The notes under the pieces were generated by a model that saw nothing but the letters and a program-made list of their open reading frames with translations, searched no databases and was not told the DNA's origin. A stretch of 64,000 nt of DNA from Adiantum capillus-veneris. Lineage: Eukaryota > Streptophyta > Polypodiopsida > Polypodiales > Pteridaceae. Made by a program: the position numbers and the translations under genes. Positions 1 through 10,988 of this stretch are shown here, one piece after another. The stretch spans positions 22,529,451-22,593,450 of the forward strand of contig CM043948.1 of assembly GCA_014529385.2 (NCBI GenBank), written 5' to 3'. Numbering within the stretch: position 1 is the stretch's first letter; each line of letters starts with the position of its first letter.

Positions 1-477
1 CGGATGGGAACTTGTCGAGTCGTGGTTCGTCCAGGAACCAAGGAGTTTATTGAGTTTCTTCTTCCGCGCTTCAGAGTTGGCATATGGTCTTCAATGCAAA
101 GGCAAAACTTATCGCCACTAGTTGCAATAGTTTGCAGTGTTTGCCAAGCTCACACGTCAGATTTTGCCTTTTTGTATGATCAAAGAAAATGCGTTACTGT
201 TGAGGGCCACTACCACCCTAAAAAACCAGGATTACCTCTTTTGTACAAACCGTTTAGCCAAATCGGTGTACCCTTTGATGCAACTAATACACTACTAATT
301 GACGATACTCCCGAAAAGGGAGAACTAAATCCGCCGGGAACAACCATCTCACCACCTTCTTTCGAGGGGCATTCCTTCGATTTTTACCTTGAAGATATTC
401 TGATTCCATACTTACAGAAATTGTATCTCAGTCCATTGTTCACGGACGAGTTTGTACTTTCTAATGAATTAAGATGA
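1..477 (+). CDS. FCP1/SCP-like HAD phosphatase, C-terminal part (5' end outside window)
   Basis: The reading frame is open from the window edge to TGA at 475-477, so only the C-terminal exon(s) are seen. Counting from the first Met, residues 9-36 carry the block RPGTKEFIEFLL followed by FRVGIWSS. Residues 97-103 carry LLIDDTP, with the Asp pair at 100-101, then NPPGTTISPPSF. This order matches the FCP1 homology (NLI-interacting factor) domain, whose members dephosphorylate the RNA polymerase II C-terminal repeat or other phosphoproteins. The nucleophile motif DxDxT/V would lie upstream of the window, so catalytic competence cannot be judged. The annotated Met is probably internal. The gene ends 34 bp before a (GA)28 tract and is convergent with the next gene. 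Family placement is fairly sure; the substrate is unknown. Confidence 0.7.
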   Translation, partial: RMGTCRVVVRPGTKEFIEFLLPRFRVGIWSSMQRQNLSPLVAIVCSVCQAHTSDFAFLYDQRKCVTVEGHYHPKKPGLPLLYKPFSQIGVPFDATNTLLIDDTPEKGELNPPGTTISPPSFEGHSFDFYLEDILIPYLQKLYLSPLFTDEFVLSNELR

Positions 478-505
478 TTCTTCTATCTGTGTTTTTCTAA
501 TATAT

Positions 506-510
<5 letters not shown>

Positions 511-566
<56 letters not shown>
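511..566. repeat. (GA)28 microsatellite
   Basis: Perfect GA dinucleotide run between the 3' ends of two convergent genes, probably within the 3' UTR or intergenic spacer. Confidence 0.97.
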
Positions 567-570
<4 letters not shown>

Positions 571-689
571 ACGTGGTAAACAAATGTATTTCAAGCACAC
601 TTTTTCACAGGGCACAATTGAAAAATGAGATCAATAAACGTCATGTCTTGAAAGTCATTTGTATACACTTGGGTTTACAAGAATATCTG

Positions 690-2110
690 TTACATTGACA
701 CTACTTCAACCCGACCATCCAACTCTTTGCACAAAATATCTTTTTCTCTTCGCCGCATCACCTTACGGCCAGCTAAGAAAAAGGAAAAATCTGATAGTTC
801 CTTGTCCATTGACTCTTCAATGATGTCATTTCGCAAATGCTGAAGACTGCATAGCTCCCTTATTGTAACCACCAATAGTAGGCCATTCTCTTTATCAATC
901 ACTTCCACATCCACAGTAGGATTATCTTCCAAACCTGCAGAAACTTGGTCCATAGGAATGTACTTACCGTTTAGCATTTGTGATCGCATATACCAAAATG
1001 AGAGTAATAGTGATTGGCTTGCAATCATGTACTTGACAACTAGAGTATCAAGCGCGACCTCGCACCGTAAACCAATCTCTTCCTTTGCATACCATCCTTT
1101 GTCAAGAAGTTTGTCACAGGATGACTGCTGAAATGACTTGCACATGAACATAGTTTTTGTAACTCTGATGTTGTAGCTATGAAACAGCTCTATGAAGAGT
1201 GCAACAGGACAAAAGTTTGCAATTCGAACCAGTTTGGTAGGAACAGAGCTACGCAGAGACCTTTGTATATCCTTGTAGAGCTTACTTCGCATTGCCTCCA
1301 CCATTGTTTCCTCGGGAACTGGCCAGTCCACAGTGTTCCAATCAGTCGGTAGAGGTAGTTTCACCAACATGCCATTCTTATTGCCTGAGCTGAGTTGGTA
1401 AAAGTGGTCATAAAAAAAGATTCCCTCATCAGCCAGTCTTTTGGTGCTCCTCTCTGAATACTGTAGAGAACCAATATGGGCATGTACAACATGGAAGAGG
1501 CCTATTATGCACTCCACAGGCTCCCATTGCTCATAAGAAGAGGGATAAACATCTGCAATATATAAAAGAAGAGTTAAACTAAGAGTATCAATAAGTACAA
1601 ATGACAAATCTAATGTAATTGAGTTGTGAAGAGTAGAGACATTACTCATAACAAGCGGGAGAAACATTGCAAAATATATAAGAAAAGTTATAATGAGAGT
1701 ATCAGTAAGTTCACATGTCAAGAGTACTTACAATTGCAACGTGGTTGATGTATATTTGATACATTTCCACCGTTTGCTATCACCTCTGGATGGGTAAACA
1801 CATGCTGAACAAGAACTTCCTTTACAGATCTTTTGCCGATCTCAACTTTGAAATCCAACACCCTGGCTTTCCATGCTGAGCGGTAAACGTTGATACCACT
1901 AAACCTCTTGGGTCTTCTTGGTTGCATGAGGACCCATGAACCTTTGTTTATCCTTTGTCCAACCCATTGGTTGTCTGCACTTATTGAAGCTGGTATTGTA
2001 ATTGAGGATATGCTACTACTTGGCCTTCTAGGCAAAGTGCCGTTGTTGTTTGTTGGTGTGAGAGACAGTAAACACCTTGAGGCTCTTGGGCGAGAAGACG
2101 TGGATGCCAT
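690..2110 (-). CDS. Two-exon gene, unknown function (about 413 residues after splicing)
   Basis: Exon 1 runs from ATG at 2110 down to 1732 and exon 2 from 1552 down to the stop at 690. The intron (1731-1553, 179 bp) has a GTAAGT donor and a TTGCAG acceptor. One base is left over in exon 1 and two in exon 2, so the frame is kept and the junction codon reads Tyr. The N terminus is rich in Ser, Arg and Thr and poor in acidic residues through about residue 38, like an organelle transit peptide (inference). The remainder is a globular-looking sequence with Trp-rich patches (EQWEPVEC; DWNTVDWPVPEE). The last ~45 residues (LLLVVTIRELCSLQHLRNDI...FSFFLAGRKV) have a pattern reminiscent of a beta-grasp fold, but this is weak. 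I do not recognise the family. The open frame upstream of exon 2 is intron read-through and should not be counted. The gene faces the phosphatase gene tail-to-tail with a 212-bp gap. Confidence 0.6.
1553..1731 (-). other. Predicted GT-AG intron
   Basis: In transcript sense it begins GTAAGTACTC and ends with TATTGCAG after an AT-rich body. Removal joins a phase-1 exon end to a 2-base exon start and keeps the reading frame. The 179-bp length is normal for plants. Confidence 0.7.
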
Positions 2111-2398
2111 AACTCTCAGAGAAAAGCTTTGGTGGAGGGAGATTCACTTTGAAAGCATTCTAATGGAGGGAAAGTGTTTCAAAATTCCAATATCTTGTGC
2201 GGGCTTAATGGTCACCCTCCAGTACGTTAATGACCATGAGAGAATATCAGAAGTGGGACCACACGCAAGCACCTAAAAGCTCGGTAAAAGTAAGGAAATT
2301 ACTATGCTACAATCCTAGTTTCGTGAAAGTTTTATGCTATTTTCCTATTTTTTGAGTTTTTCCAGGTACTTTTCTACGTAACGTAGCCTTCATGCTCA

Positions 2399-3911
2399 TT
2401 GGACGCGCTCTATTTTTCTCTCTCTTCATATGGCCCTCCAAATGACCTCCAAAATTTCCTAATGCCACGGTCCGGGCCGAGCGTGCTTAGCCACTTGAAG
2501 GAAACCTTTAGTAGAGCCACTCGCTCTGAACATGGAGCTAATGATGTAAATGAGGGGGGTGGGGAAGTAAATTCTCCATTCGTGACCAACGTAGACCCTA
2601 TACCCTTAGAGAATGTGCATGTGAATACTTCATTCACTGCACCTCCTGACTCTTCAGAGCTATTCCCCTCCGAGGTTATATTACCCGATGGTAGAAGCCT
2701 TGCCGAAGTGGAAGAGTTTGAGCGATATATTCTGCAGCAAGGGAGAAGGAAGTCGAGAGCTTACGCAAGGTGGAGAAACGAAGAGAGTTAAAAGCGAAAG
2801 CCCCTATGTCAATATCCTTGCTAAGAGAGCAATCGAGTGCTCCTGACTTAGCAACCGCTAAGGGCCAACCCCTAGAAAGCAACATTGCATCTAGCTCAAA
2901 AGACACCCCTAGCACCTCAATCCTAGATGGAGCGTTCTTAAATGAGAACTGGGAGTACGAACTACAAACGGAAACTCTAACCGACCTATACACAGGTCAC
3001 ACCTATCACGTGGGTTGGTTAGATGTCCTACAATCCACAATGGGTGCTACTAGTATGGAGGATCAACAACAAAGAGTTTGTGAGGTCATCCATAGGGTGA
3101 TTGAGTTAGAGAGACAGAACAAGGGGATCAAAATGCCTTCAACGGGTCTCATGAGATTTTTGGATACAGAGAAGGCTAAACAATGACCTTATTGCAAATG
3201 GAGACTCCCTCGGTAAGTCTGATGGATCCTCCATATGTTGTTTCTCCAGGGGTCTCAGTGCAATCTGAGCCCACAAGTGATAGCTTTACCTTTCCAAGTC
3301 TAGCTCATCTTTCCCTTGATGACACCACGGCTACCATGCCTACCCCAATGATGGGCATGCCGAGAAACACACCATGGACCTCATTTGTTAGTAAAGCACC
3401 ACTACATGGTAGCTCAATGCCTGCAACAATACCTACAAGTGTGTACCAATCGTATACACCCATGGGTCCTCGTACTCATGTAGTTCCTACCCCTCCAATT
3501 GTTTCAACTATCTATGCTCCACAACCACAACACCCAAGTTCTTATTTCCATGGGACCATACCGGCTAGCATTAGCATGTCACATTCGACGTCTGCTATGC
3601 CTAGGGCCACACATATGAACTATGGACCACCACATGGCACAACATCGTACCCAATGTGGAACGCAAGGGCTTCCTATGCGCCAAGCCCTATGCCAATACC
3701 TACTCCACATGTAGTCTCTGGAGCACCTCCACCTACAGTGCCTGATCACTTAGGAGACTTGGCAACATTTGCTCAAGCTATTGGTCAATCTATTGCTAAG
3801 AATATGCGTAACACACCTGATAGAGAGCCTAGAAGTAAGGCAGTACAAATAGCCAAGCTCACACAAAAATTTAGTGGAGACAGGTGTTCGAACAAATATG
3901 TGATTCTCTAG
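2399..3911 (+). pseudogene. N-terminal gag region of the gypsy-type element (three shifted frames)
   Basis: Three open stretches (2399-2791, 2770-3186, 3183-3911) follow each other with small overlaps and frame changes. They have one style of composition: low-complexity, Ser/Thr/Pro/Met-rich between about 3200 and 3750, acidic and helical at 2640-2760. The third stretch leads straight into the gag core in another frame. No catalytic motif is present. I assign it to gag by position and continuity only. Confidence 0.5.
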
Positions 3912-3944
3912 GAGAACACAATGACCTGCATAAGAGTAATGCTT

Positions 3945-4486
3945 TAAGCCTAACCTTAAGTGGGAAGGCAGGGGATTGGTATAGAACCCTAAGGGTGGAA
4001 GAAAAAACGTTTTACCCTACTCTTAGGAGACTGTTCTTGAAAGAATACATATGAGAGGGAGTACTTTGAGGTGTAGCCTCTCAGCTCCAAAACGCCCAAC
4101 GAGAGGAAGGAGAGTCCGTGAGAGACTTTATTAGTCGCTTGAAGCATTTGAATTCTCGTTGTAATCCAAATGAGCGCTTCAATAATAATCAATTTCTTGA
4201 TAGATTCATTAGGGGATTACGACATGAGGATATCTACAATGGCCTAGTCATTAGAGGTATCACCACTTGGGAAGCAGTCACCACCAATGCGATCCAATTG
4301 GAGGATAATTTAATGATTCAAGGAGAAAGAGTGTCTATTGAGCCTAAATCTATTATCTCGCAAGCATCAGGGCATCAGCCAATGACCCTAAAGCCTATTG
4401 CTAAGGAGCCAAAGATATATGAGATGACTTTAGCAGATCTCACCAAGGCTATTCAAGAGAGTCTTAGAGATAATCGTGCTCCGTAA
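3945..4486 (+). pseudogene. Retrotrans_gag-like core
   Basis: Across two frames the segment reads LSLTLSGKAGDWYRTL, then a ...TLRRLFLKEY block. From 4118 comes MRDFISRLKHLNSRCN...NNQFLDRFIRGLRHEDIYNGL...TWEAV. The W-Y block, the F...Y block and the REGESVRDFISR-type helix are the usual signature of Ty3/gypsy capsid proteins, which form the virus-like particle. A stop interrupts the frame near 4052. Confidence 0.7.
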
Positions 4487-4662
4487 AACAATCATATGTA
4501 TCCAAGAAGGAGCCAAGAAGGGAGCAACAATGGTGCTCAGTATGCTATGGACCGCATAGTACCAGTGAATGCCCTACTTTTAGAGTAAAATTCAATGGGA
4601 ATTGCAATGCCTGTGGAAGGTATGGTCATCAAGCTAAGGACTGCATAGTCTTTAAGCGCGCG

Positions 4663-5349
4663 ATGGCCAATAGACCAACCTTAGCATGGACAAACACACC
4701 TAGAGTGCTTGCATTGATGTCGGCCCCATCTCTTGAACAAGCAATACAACACATGGTCCCTAGGGCCCAAAATGTTGTTCAAACAACACCCTTACCACCT
4801 CCAGTGCTAGGACCGCAACCACCACATCCGAGAATCACTTCAATGAATCAAGTGGGTTGTGAGTCATCTATTGCTTGTTTGGAAGTCTGTGGGGAAGATA
4901 TAGAACCTAATATTGCCTATGGGTTGGATGTGCTTGAAGAAAGTCCACAATACTACATGGAGGACTATTGGGGACAAGTCAAACCTGTATATCAAGTAGC
5001 TTCTCTTGCGGCAAGAGGCCAAAATATCAATTACACTGCTGAGAGACCACCTCTTCAATGCTATGAGTGTGGAGGTCCACATCGTGTAGCCGAGTGTCCT
5101 ATTAGGCTACAAAAGAACACCACACTAATGCAAACCAATCAAGAGAGCACGTCTACAATGCCTATACTCATGTGTAATCGATGTGGCATAGATCATTTGA
5201 TTGCCCAATGTCCAAATAATCCAAATGCACCAAAGATCACACCATTAAACTTGATTGAAGTTACCGAGGAGCCATCACAAAGTACACCTGTGGTACCAGT
5301 AAACGTACTCACACGATCAATGCTCCAAAAAAAAAAATTATATTCTTGA
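4663..5349 (+). pseudogene. Gag nucleocapsid part with two zinc knuckles
   Basis: A 228-residue frame holds CYECGGPHRVAECP at about residues 133-146 and CNRCGIDHLIAQCP at about 171-184. These are two CX2CX3-4HX4C RNA-binding knuckles typical of retrotransposon nucleocapsid. The knuckle histidine and cysteines are kept, although this is the third broken frame of the same gene. Confidence 0.7.
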
Positions 5350-5479
5350 GGAAAGAGACACGGCATCAATTGCCCAATCTCACAACAAAAAGAAAACACG
5401 AAGGAAGAGATCGCAAAAAGCAGCGAAGTCAGACCCCAGTTCAAAGACCAACATAGGGGCTAGTGACGACCCCGTATAT

Positions 5480-6058
5480 ATGAACAATGTTGAAGAGGAT
5501 TCTAATTCAGGTGAAACCATGGAGACCAAAACGACCACTAAGATAGAAACCAACAAGGAAGATCTTCATGAGCCACAATGGAGAGGATCCAAGAAGAAGA
5601 CAGGAACTTATCCAAACCCCACAGAGGAGATTGAGCGAGTCAAGCAATTAACGAGTTTGGTAGAAGATACCCAAAGGGATCTAGAGCCAGCACCTAGGCA
5701 GATCCAGATTACAGACACAGTGTTCCCTACGCAACAACAACCTCACCAAGTCCATAGATCCTTAGCCATACCTAGTGTCATCCAAGAAGAAAGTGACTTA
5801 AAGTCATGGGAAAGTGGGCGTACTCACTTCTTGATGGGACTACTTGATCCTATCGAAGAAATGGAGATCCCATCTTCCCCATGTCAAGGGAGTGAAGCCC
5901 AAAAGGTGCCGTTAAACATTGCCAAATTGATGGATTTCATGTCTTCAGAAGTTAGAACCACCATCATGTCCAAACTATATAAAGACCCTGAGCTAGTCTC
6001 AGCTCTTCGAGCCTTCCTCAATGGAGAACTAAAGTTTGGGCTACCACAATTTTCATAG
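5480..6058 (+). pseudogene. Gag-protease linker, charged
   Basis: A 192-residue frame rich in Glu, Lys, Thr and Gln with no recognisable fold. It is in the same frame as the protease downstream and is separated from it only by a TAG at 6056-6058, so it belongs to one original polyprotein. Confidence 0.45.
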
Positions 6059-6565
6059 ATGGATGGAGCGGGGGAGATGCCAATAGAGGAGGAACACTTA
6101 GATCCACAACCCAAACTAGATGAGAACCTTGTTATAGAAATATATGTTAACAAGTTGGGACAATACTTTGAGGGTGATGAATCCAATGCGACCATACCAA
6201 TCACTACTAAGGGATTAACTGTGAAGGGAATCGTTGATGGTGGTGCTGGGGTTAGCATTGTGACTAAAAATTGATGGGAAACTATGGGAAGACCTCACTT
6301 TGCGACCACGACCATAGTAATGAAGATGGCCAATGGGTCTATTGTTAAACCTATTGGGATGCTATAAGATCTCAAGATCAAGGTCTTTGGACATAAAATA
6401 AGGATTACCTTCATTGTTATGGATTTCTCCAAACACACTATGGCATCGGAGATAATCTTAGGACGTCCTTTCATGAGGGAAGAAAAAATGGTGCATGACT
6501 GGTCTAAAAACCATGCTTACTTGCAGTTCCAAGATTCTGTCATTCGGGTGGATCTTGTGACTGGT
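6059..6565 (+). pseudogene. Retropepsin-like aspartic protease (gypsy type)
   Basis: The frame reads GLTVKGIVDGGAGVSIV around 6211-6261; VDGGAG is the plant gypsy form of the catalytic D(T/S)G loop. About 190 bases later EIILGRPFM matches the conserved second ILGR motif. In-frame stops at about 6272 (TGA), 6364 (TAA) and 6566 (TGA) break it. It would mature the Gag polyprotein, but this copy is dead. Confidence 0.7.
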
Positions 6566-7400
6566 TGAGCACATCCTCTAGGAAACGGGTTTATAATTGA
6601 TCATAGATCTGACACCACAGTTCACTCGGCCCCATTCCAGTATTGTTACACGTGTAAAGCGGACACTGATGTTGGGGAAGATTCTCCATATATGGATGTA
6701 CTACCTGGGATGACTGAGTTGGACAATGTGGATTAGGTCCACCTAGCAACAACCATAGACACTTAGGGAAATAGGGGGACGACCTGGGTAACACATGAGG
6801 GGGATGAAATGCCACCACGCGTACCCTTAAATATGCTAGAAGCAATGCATATAGCTTCTGACAAGACTCATCCTAATGTAACGAAGAAAACATACAAATG
6901 GGTCCCTAAAGCTTCTTTAGCAACCATAGCTAGTGCTAAAAAACAGAAGACTTGTAAGAAACCTACCATTCACTCCAAGAAAAGTAAGAAAATGTTGTGA
7001 TGGATTCCTAAAAAACTACTAGAAGCCCAAGGCTACTATCAAGGAAATGATCAAATCCGGGTGCCAAAACGTAGATTGTGTTCTTACCTATCACCTGACC
7101 CATGTGCACCCAATCCTGTAGCTTCAAAACGAATTGAAAATCGCGGAAAGAAAAAAATCATAGAATGCTACACACCCGCGCTCCAGAGCTAGTTTGGGTA
7201 CCAAAGAAAGAACGATTTGTTCCACATAGCTCAGGAAGGGGTGAGTCCCATGAAGCTTCTAGCTCCTCATATAATGCATCCATAGAGGTAAAAGCTTCTC
7301 CATAGCCCCCACCTACAATAGTGGACCTCCATGAAGCTATAAAGCAATCCACACATCCCAGTGTTCAAGAATCACCTGATGAACCACTTCAAGTTTGATC
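6566..7400 (+). pseudogene. Post-protease tail with repeated WVPK-like motifs
   Basis: The same frame continues with several stops (near 6734, 6764, 6998) and is Lys-rich. It carries tetrapeptides of the form (W/R)(V/I)PK at about 6899, 7001 and 7058; a fourth (WVPK) at about 7195 lies in a shifted frame. In a normal gypsy element the RT would begin here; none is seen. The function is unknown. Confidence 0.4.
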
Positions 7401-7541
7401 CTGGGAGAGTACCTTACCACCCTTGTAACTTGACGAGGCACCTAAGGTAATAGAAAACTACTGGCAAAAATCCTCACCTATTAACAACTAGAACAATTGG
7501 TTTCAAAAGGTGACGACATCTTTTCAAAAAGTATGATCTAC

Positions 7542-7557
7542 CCAAGGAAGGGGGGAG
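7542..7557 (+). other. Polypurine tract before a 3' LTR-like start
   Basis: The run AAGGAAGGGGGGAG is followed at once by TGTTTGCTGACAG, the usual layout of a plus-strand primer and a 3' LTR start. Confidence 0.5.
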
Positions 7558-9171
7558 TGTTTGCTGACAGTCATCATTCACTCACTTCCCTCTCAACCTT
7601 CCCCCCTGACCTCTCAATCTCCCAATCTTAGGGAATGTATATATAAAGCCTTATACTCACAAAAAAAAACAAAAATAATAAAGAGCAAGAGCAATTCGCA
7701 AACAAGTATGCACAATAAAAGTCAAAACATTGACCTAGACCTACACATTCACATCCGGTACACTGAAACAGAAACCTATGTCATAAAACACTTTTGATCC
7801 TCATCACTCAAGTGATGGAGGGTAGGTAGGATTAGTACGATAGGAGTGTTCCTGTTTTAGATTTTAGTGATTAGCAGAGTTCTTTTTCCCCACTGATGTG
7901 CCTCGTAGAGGTATTCTTTGTGTTTCTTAGTGTGTACAGGAAAGTGTTGTTGTTGTTAGGATTTGGACCTTCATGGAATGTTTATCTCGACTCACTCTTC
8001 AAATCAAGTACAATTATCAACGCAAACAGGTGTTTCCTCTCCATTAGCATTGCCCCTTATCCTTTTGCATCCATGTTTGTCTGCTTTAATAGTGATTGGT
8101 AGCATAATATCCAGCACATTTTCTTAGTATCAAACATTAAATTCAATGTAATTTTTCGTCATAATCACTTGTCTAGGTTTAAAAATCAAGCAATCCAACT
8201 AAGCTAGTTTGACCAAGCTAGGTGTTAGAGATCTTCTCTTAATACCATGGGGAATGCCTTCCTAATTATCAATGGTTACTTAGGTTCTTAATCCGATTTA
8301 TGCAACATTGTGTGAAATGTACTAGGGCTTTCTAGTGGGCTTAGTCCCTATTGACCTTTAGCTAAAGTATTATAAAGGGAGTTTACTAGTGTGATGAGCC
8401 TGGGGAGGGTAACCGCGTTATATGACCCCCCAAAGTTACAAAATTAAAATGTTGAAAACGAACAAACAAAAAAAATCAAAGTGCCATAATGTAAAATCTT
8501 AAGCTGAAAGAGAAATCTCAGCTTGAATTGGTACTCCACTCACATGTATAACCTATGGTACTAGAGCCCTAGAGGTTCCCAGTGTGGGCGCTTTTCCTTG
8601 AAAAGAAAAAAACCCAAGGCATACAAAATAGCACACACATCAAAATTGAATCACTATGAAAAGACTTTGGGGGGTCAAAGAAAAGGTAATCAGTCAATGA
8701 ATGATTTCATGAGAAATTCCTTTTATCGTAGCTTAACTACAAGGTCTTCTAGGTATAGCCTCTAGTCAGTCCTCGAACATGAAATACTTGGCTCTCGCGA
8801 TTAAACAACTTAATTGACTAGAGAAAATTGAGAAGCTTACCCATGGTATTAACAGTCGATCTTTAGTGCCTTTCGACTGTTAAATTAGCAACCCCGAACT
8901 TGTTTAATTTTTTATCTTTACAGTTGTTTATGTGTTTGATTATATTGCAATTTAATGTTTATTGCTGACAAATGGTTTAAAATTCTGCTACCAATCAATT
9001 TGTCTGCCTAAAACTGCATATGCTTTTTAATTGTATATGAGAATGCAATTACTATGCCAATGTTGTTTGATTTTGCATTGACTGAAGAAGGCTAAGGACA
9101 TTCATCTCAAATGCTCTTCCACCTCGACGAACGAGCTTCAACTCAATAGCTTCTGAGGATGGAATCTACAT
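7558..9171 (+). repeat. LTR-like and 3' element DNA, non-coding
   Basis: The stretch starts with TG after the polypurine tract and has a TATATATAAAG box at 7638-7648, as expected of an LTR promoter. I could not find the matching 5' LTR or a clear CA end. From about 8100 to 9100 I see no gene, only AT-rich, non-coding sequence. Confidence 0.35.
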
Positions 9172-9640
9172 CAGGAAGGGGGGCATGTTAACCCTCACGG
9201 ATCACGGAATCCATATCACCTACGATGGACGTTGTATTATTTACTTGGTAGAGTCAGGTACCGGGCTTGTTGGTCCAATAGGAAAAGGGTAAGAGTGATC
9301 GCCGATGAGAGGTGCACTCTAACTGGAACATTCAAGGGATTAGTTGGCTAAGCATGGTCGCCCAAGTGTGAATGGGGCGAACTCATATAAAAGTCAACTA
9401 AACCTAAAATTCACTCATTCCCTCATTTGTGCAATTGAAGAGTGCTCTTGCTCCATCTCCATCTTCTTCTTCTTCATCTCCTTGTGTGTGTGTGCATATG
9501 CGTGAGAGAGAGAGAGAGAGAGAGTGCGATCGAGCATTGCGGCGGCACGACGGCAGTGAGGTGGTTGAGCGCGTCGTAGTGGCATCTCCCTCTTCTTCCA
9601 AGCTGGCTAGCAACGATCATATAGTTTGACCACCTTCTTT
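9172..9640 (+). repeat. Second polypurine tract plus truncated LTR-like sequence
   Basis: A polypurine run AGGAAGGGGGGCA at 9172-9184 is followed by TGTTAACCCTCACGG. A CATATAAAAG box lies at about 9384-9393 and a short (GA)n at 9504-9524. This resembles the 3' end of another gypsy element whose LTR is cut by the Penelope-like relic starting near 9640. Confidence 0.35.
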
Positions 9641-10169
9641 GGTTTGTGTTTCAAAATCTCCCGAGGTTCTTTCCTTACTCCTATGGACCCGCACAAGATA
9701 TGCTTTCATTGAATGGGTAACATCCTTTCCCATTGAAGTTCGACATGTTGTAGTGGTTTTTTACGCTATTCATGAACATTTGATTGATGCAGCAAAAGGT
9801 TTAGTACTATATACACCAGGAACTCCATTTTTCTCTCGAGTTCAACATCACCCAATTGGTCTGACCATCGACACTATTTTTAAACCCTCGAGAAGTAGGG
9901 AGCAACTAAAGCGTATTGATGGCACACCAAGCAATACGGCATCATCATCAAAACAACCTCGACAATACAGTGGATCTGAGGACTTCGGCAAAACTCCAAG
10001 AATGTTAGAGTACAGTACATATGACAAGGTACAACATTTAATTACTAGAACTAGTGATTTACAATGGTTTAAACAAGGTAAAAAAAGTAGACATCGGTTT
10101 ATTCACCTGACTTTCACTAATAAATTTATGGAGTTTGTACACCACCACACTTTTTTGAGGAATTGTTAA
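9639..10169 (+). pseudogene. N-terminal region of the Penelope-like protein
   Basis: A 176-residue frame with a Ser/Gln/Arg-rich middle and no known motif. Its sequence continues past 10169 in another frame (EELLKDIGIRNNHEHFH) and leads into the conserved HVLTT block, so it is probably the N-terminal extension of the element's ORF. GIY-YIG residues are not apparent. Confidence 0.4.
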
Positions 10170-10299
10170 AAGATATTGGAATCAGAAATAATCATGAACA
10201 CTTTCACATAAAATGTGGATGGAAATACATGAACAATATAGGCCAATATTTATATAAACCATTTGACACATTTGTTGTGCCTTTTGATCTGAATGAACC

Positions 10300-10770
10300 T
10301 TGTGTGTGCCATACCCAAAAACGTTTAAAAACTTCTTGAAATATTTTGGCCATCTTGGTATGCATGTTCTTACTACTCAGCCAACTTTCATTAGACACCA
10401 CATTTTAAGGGACGATGTATCCAAAGGCCTTAACCATATCCCCCTTGTCCCCGTACATCTGCATTTAGTTAATATTGAGTTCAAGAAGGGGTGGGAAAAC
10501 TTATTCCAATTGCTAAATTTGAATTGTACACCATCTCACTTTCAGTTAATTGAAGAAAGACTAGAAAAAACCTTCCAATCCACCTTTCCAAACTATAGGC
10601 ATAACCAAACTCCTTGGTTCATGGAAAATAATATTTTAGACTAATTGGAATTTATCCAAAAACACATTTTTATATGTGGTTTGGACAAATCATCCCAAAC
10701 TTCTGTCTTTATTCGTAAACAAATCATTAGACTGCATGCAAAGAACAGATTGAATTCTTTAGAATTCATG
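10300..10770 (+). pseudogene. Penelope-like RT, N-terminal conserved blocks
   Basis: The frame to 10644 contains HVLTTQPTFIRHHILRDDV then KGLNHIPLVPV. After the stop near 10642 the same frame goes on with LEFIQKHIFICGLDKSSQ and IRLHAKNRLNSLEF. These blocks precede the RT core in Penelope-type proteins. One stop lies inside, and a frameshift follows near 10815. Confidence 0.5.
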
Positions 10771-10988
10771 CCTATACACGAATGCAATAACACTATCGTC
10801 TCTCTCATTAATTCATGATGCAGGAGTTTAGTGTCATACTTCTCTTAATAGAGGCCTTCCCTACATTATGGGTAACTATAAAGTTCACAAATCAGAGTTT
10901 TGATGGATAACAAATACCCATGATTGTGTTTTTTCTCGTGTAGCTAGTATGATCACTATTTTTTTACAAGGTTTATCTAACGGGTTTA

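Larger units (their letters stand above)
2399..7557 (+). mobile_element. Degraded Ty3/gypsy-type element encoding only gag and protease
   Basis: In order the segment holds N-terminal gag frames (2399-3911), a Retrotrans_gag-like block (about 3945-4390), CCHC zinc knuckles (about 5058-5210), a long linker, a retropepsin (about 6196-6565), a basic tail with repeated WVPK-like motifs (6890-7215), and a polypurine tract at 7542-7557. No reverse transcriptase, RNase H or integrase is seen between the protease and the polypurine tract. Several frameshifts and at least six in-frame stops make it a relic. The layout resembles large non-autonomous LTR derivatives (TR-GAG/LARD-like). The 5' LTR was not found by eye; the start is set at the first gag-like frame. 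Confidence 0.6.
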
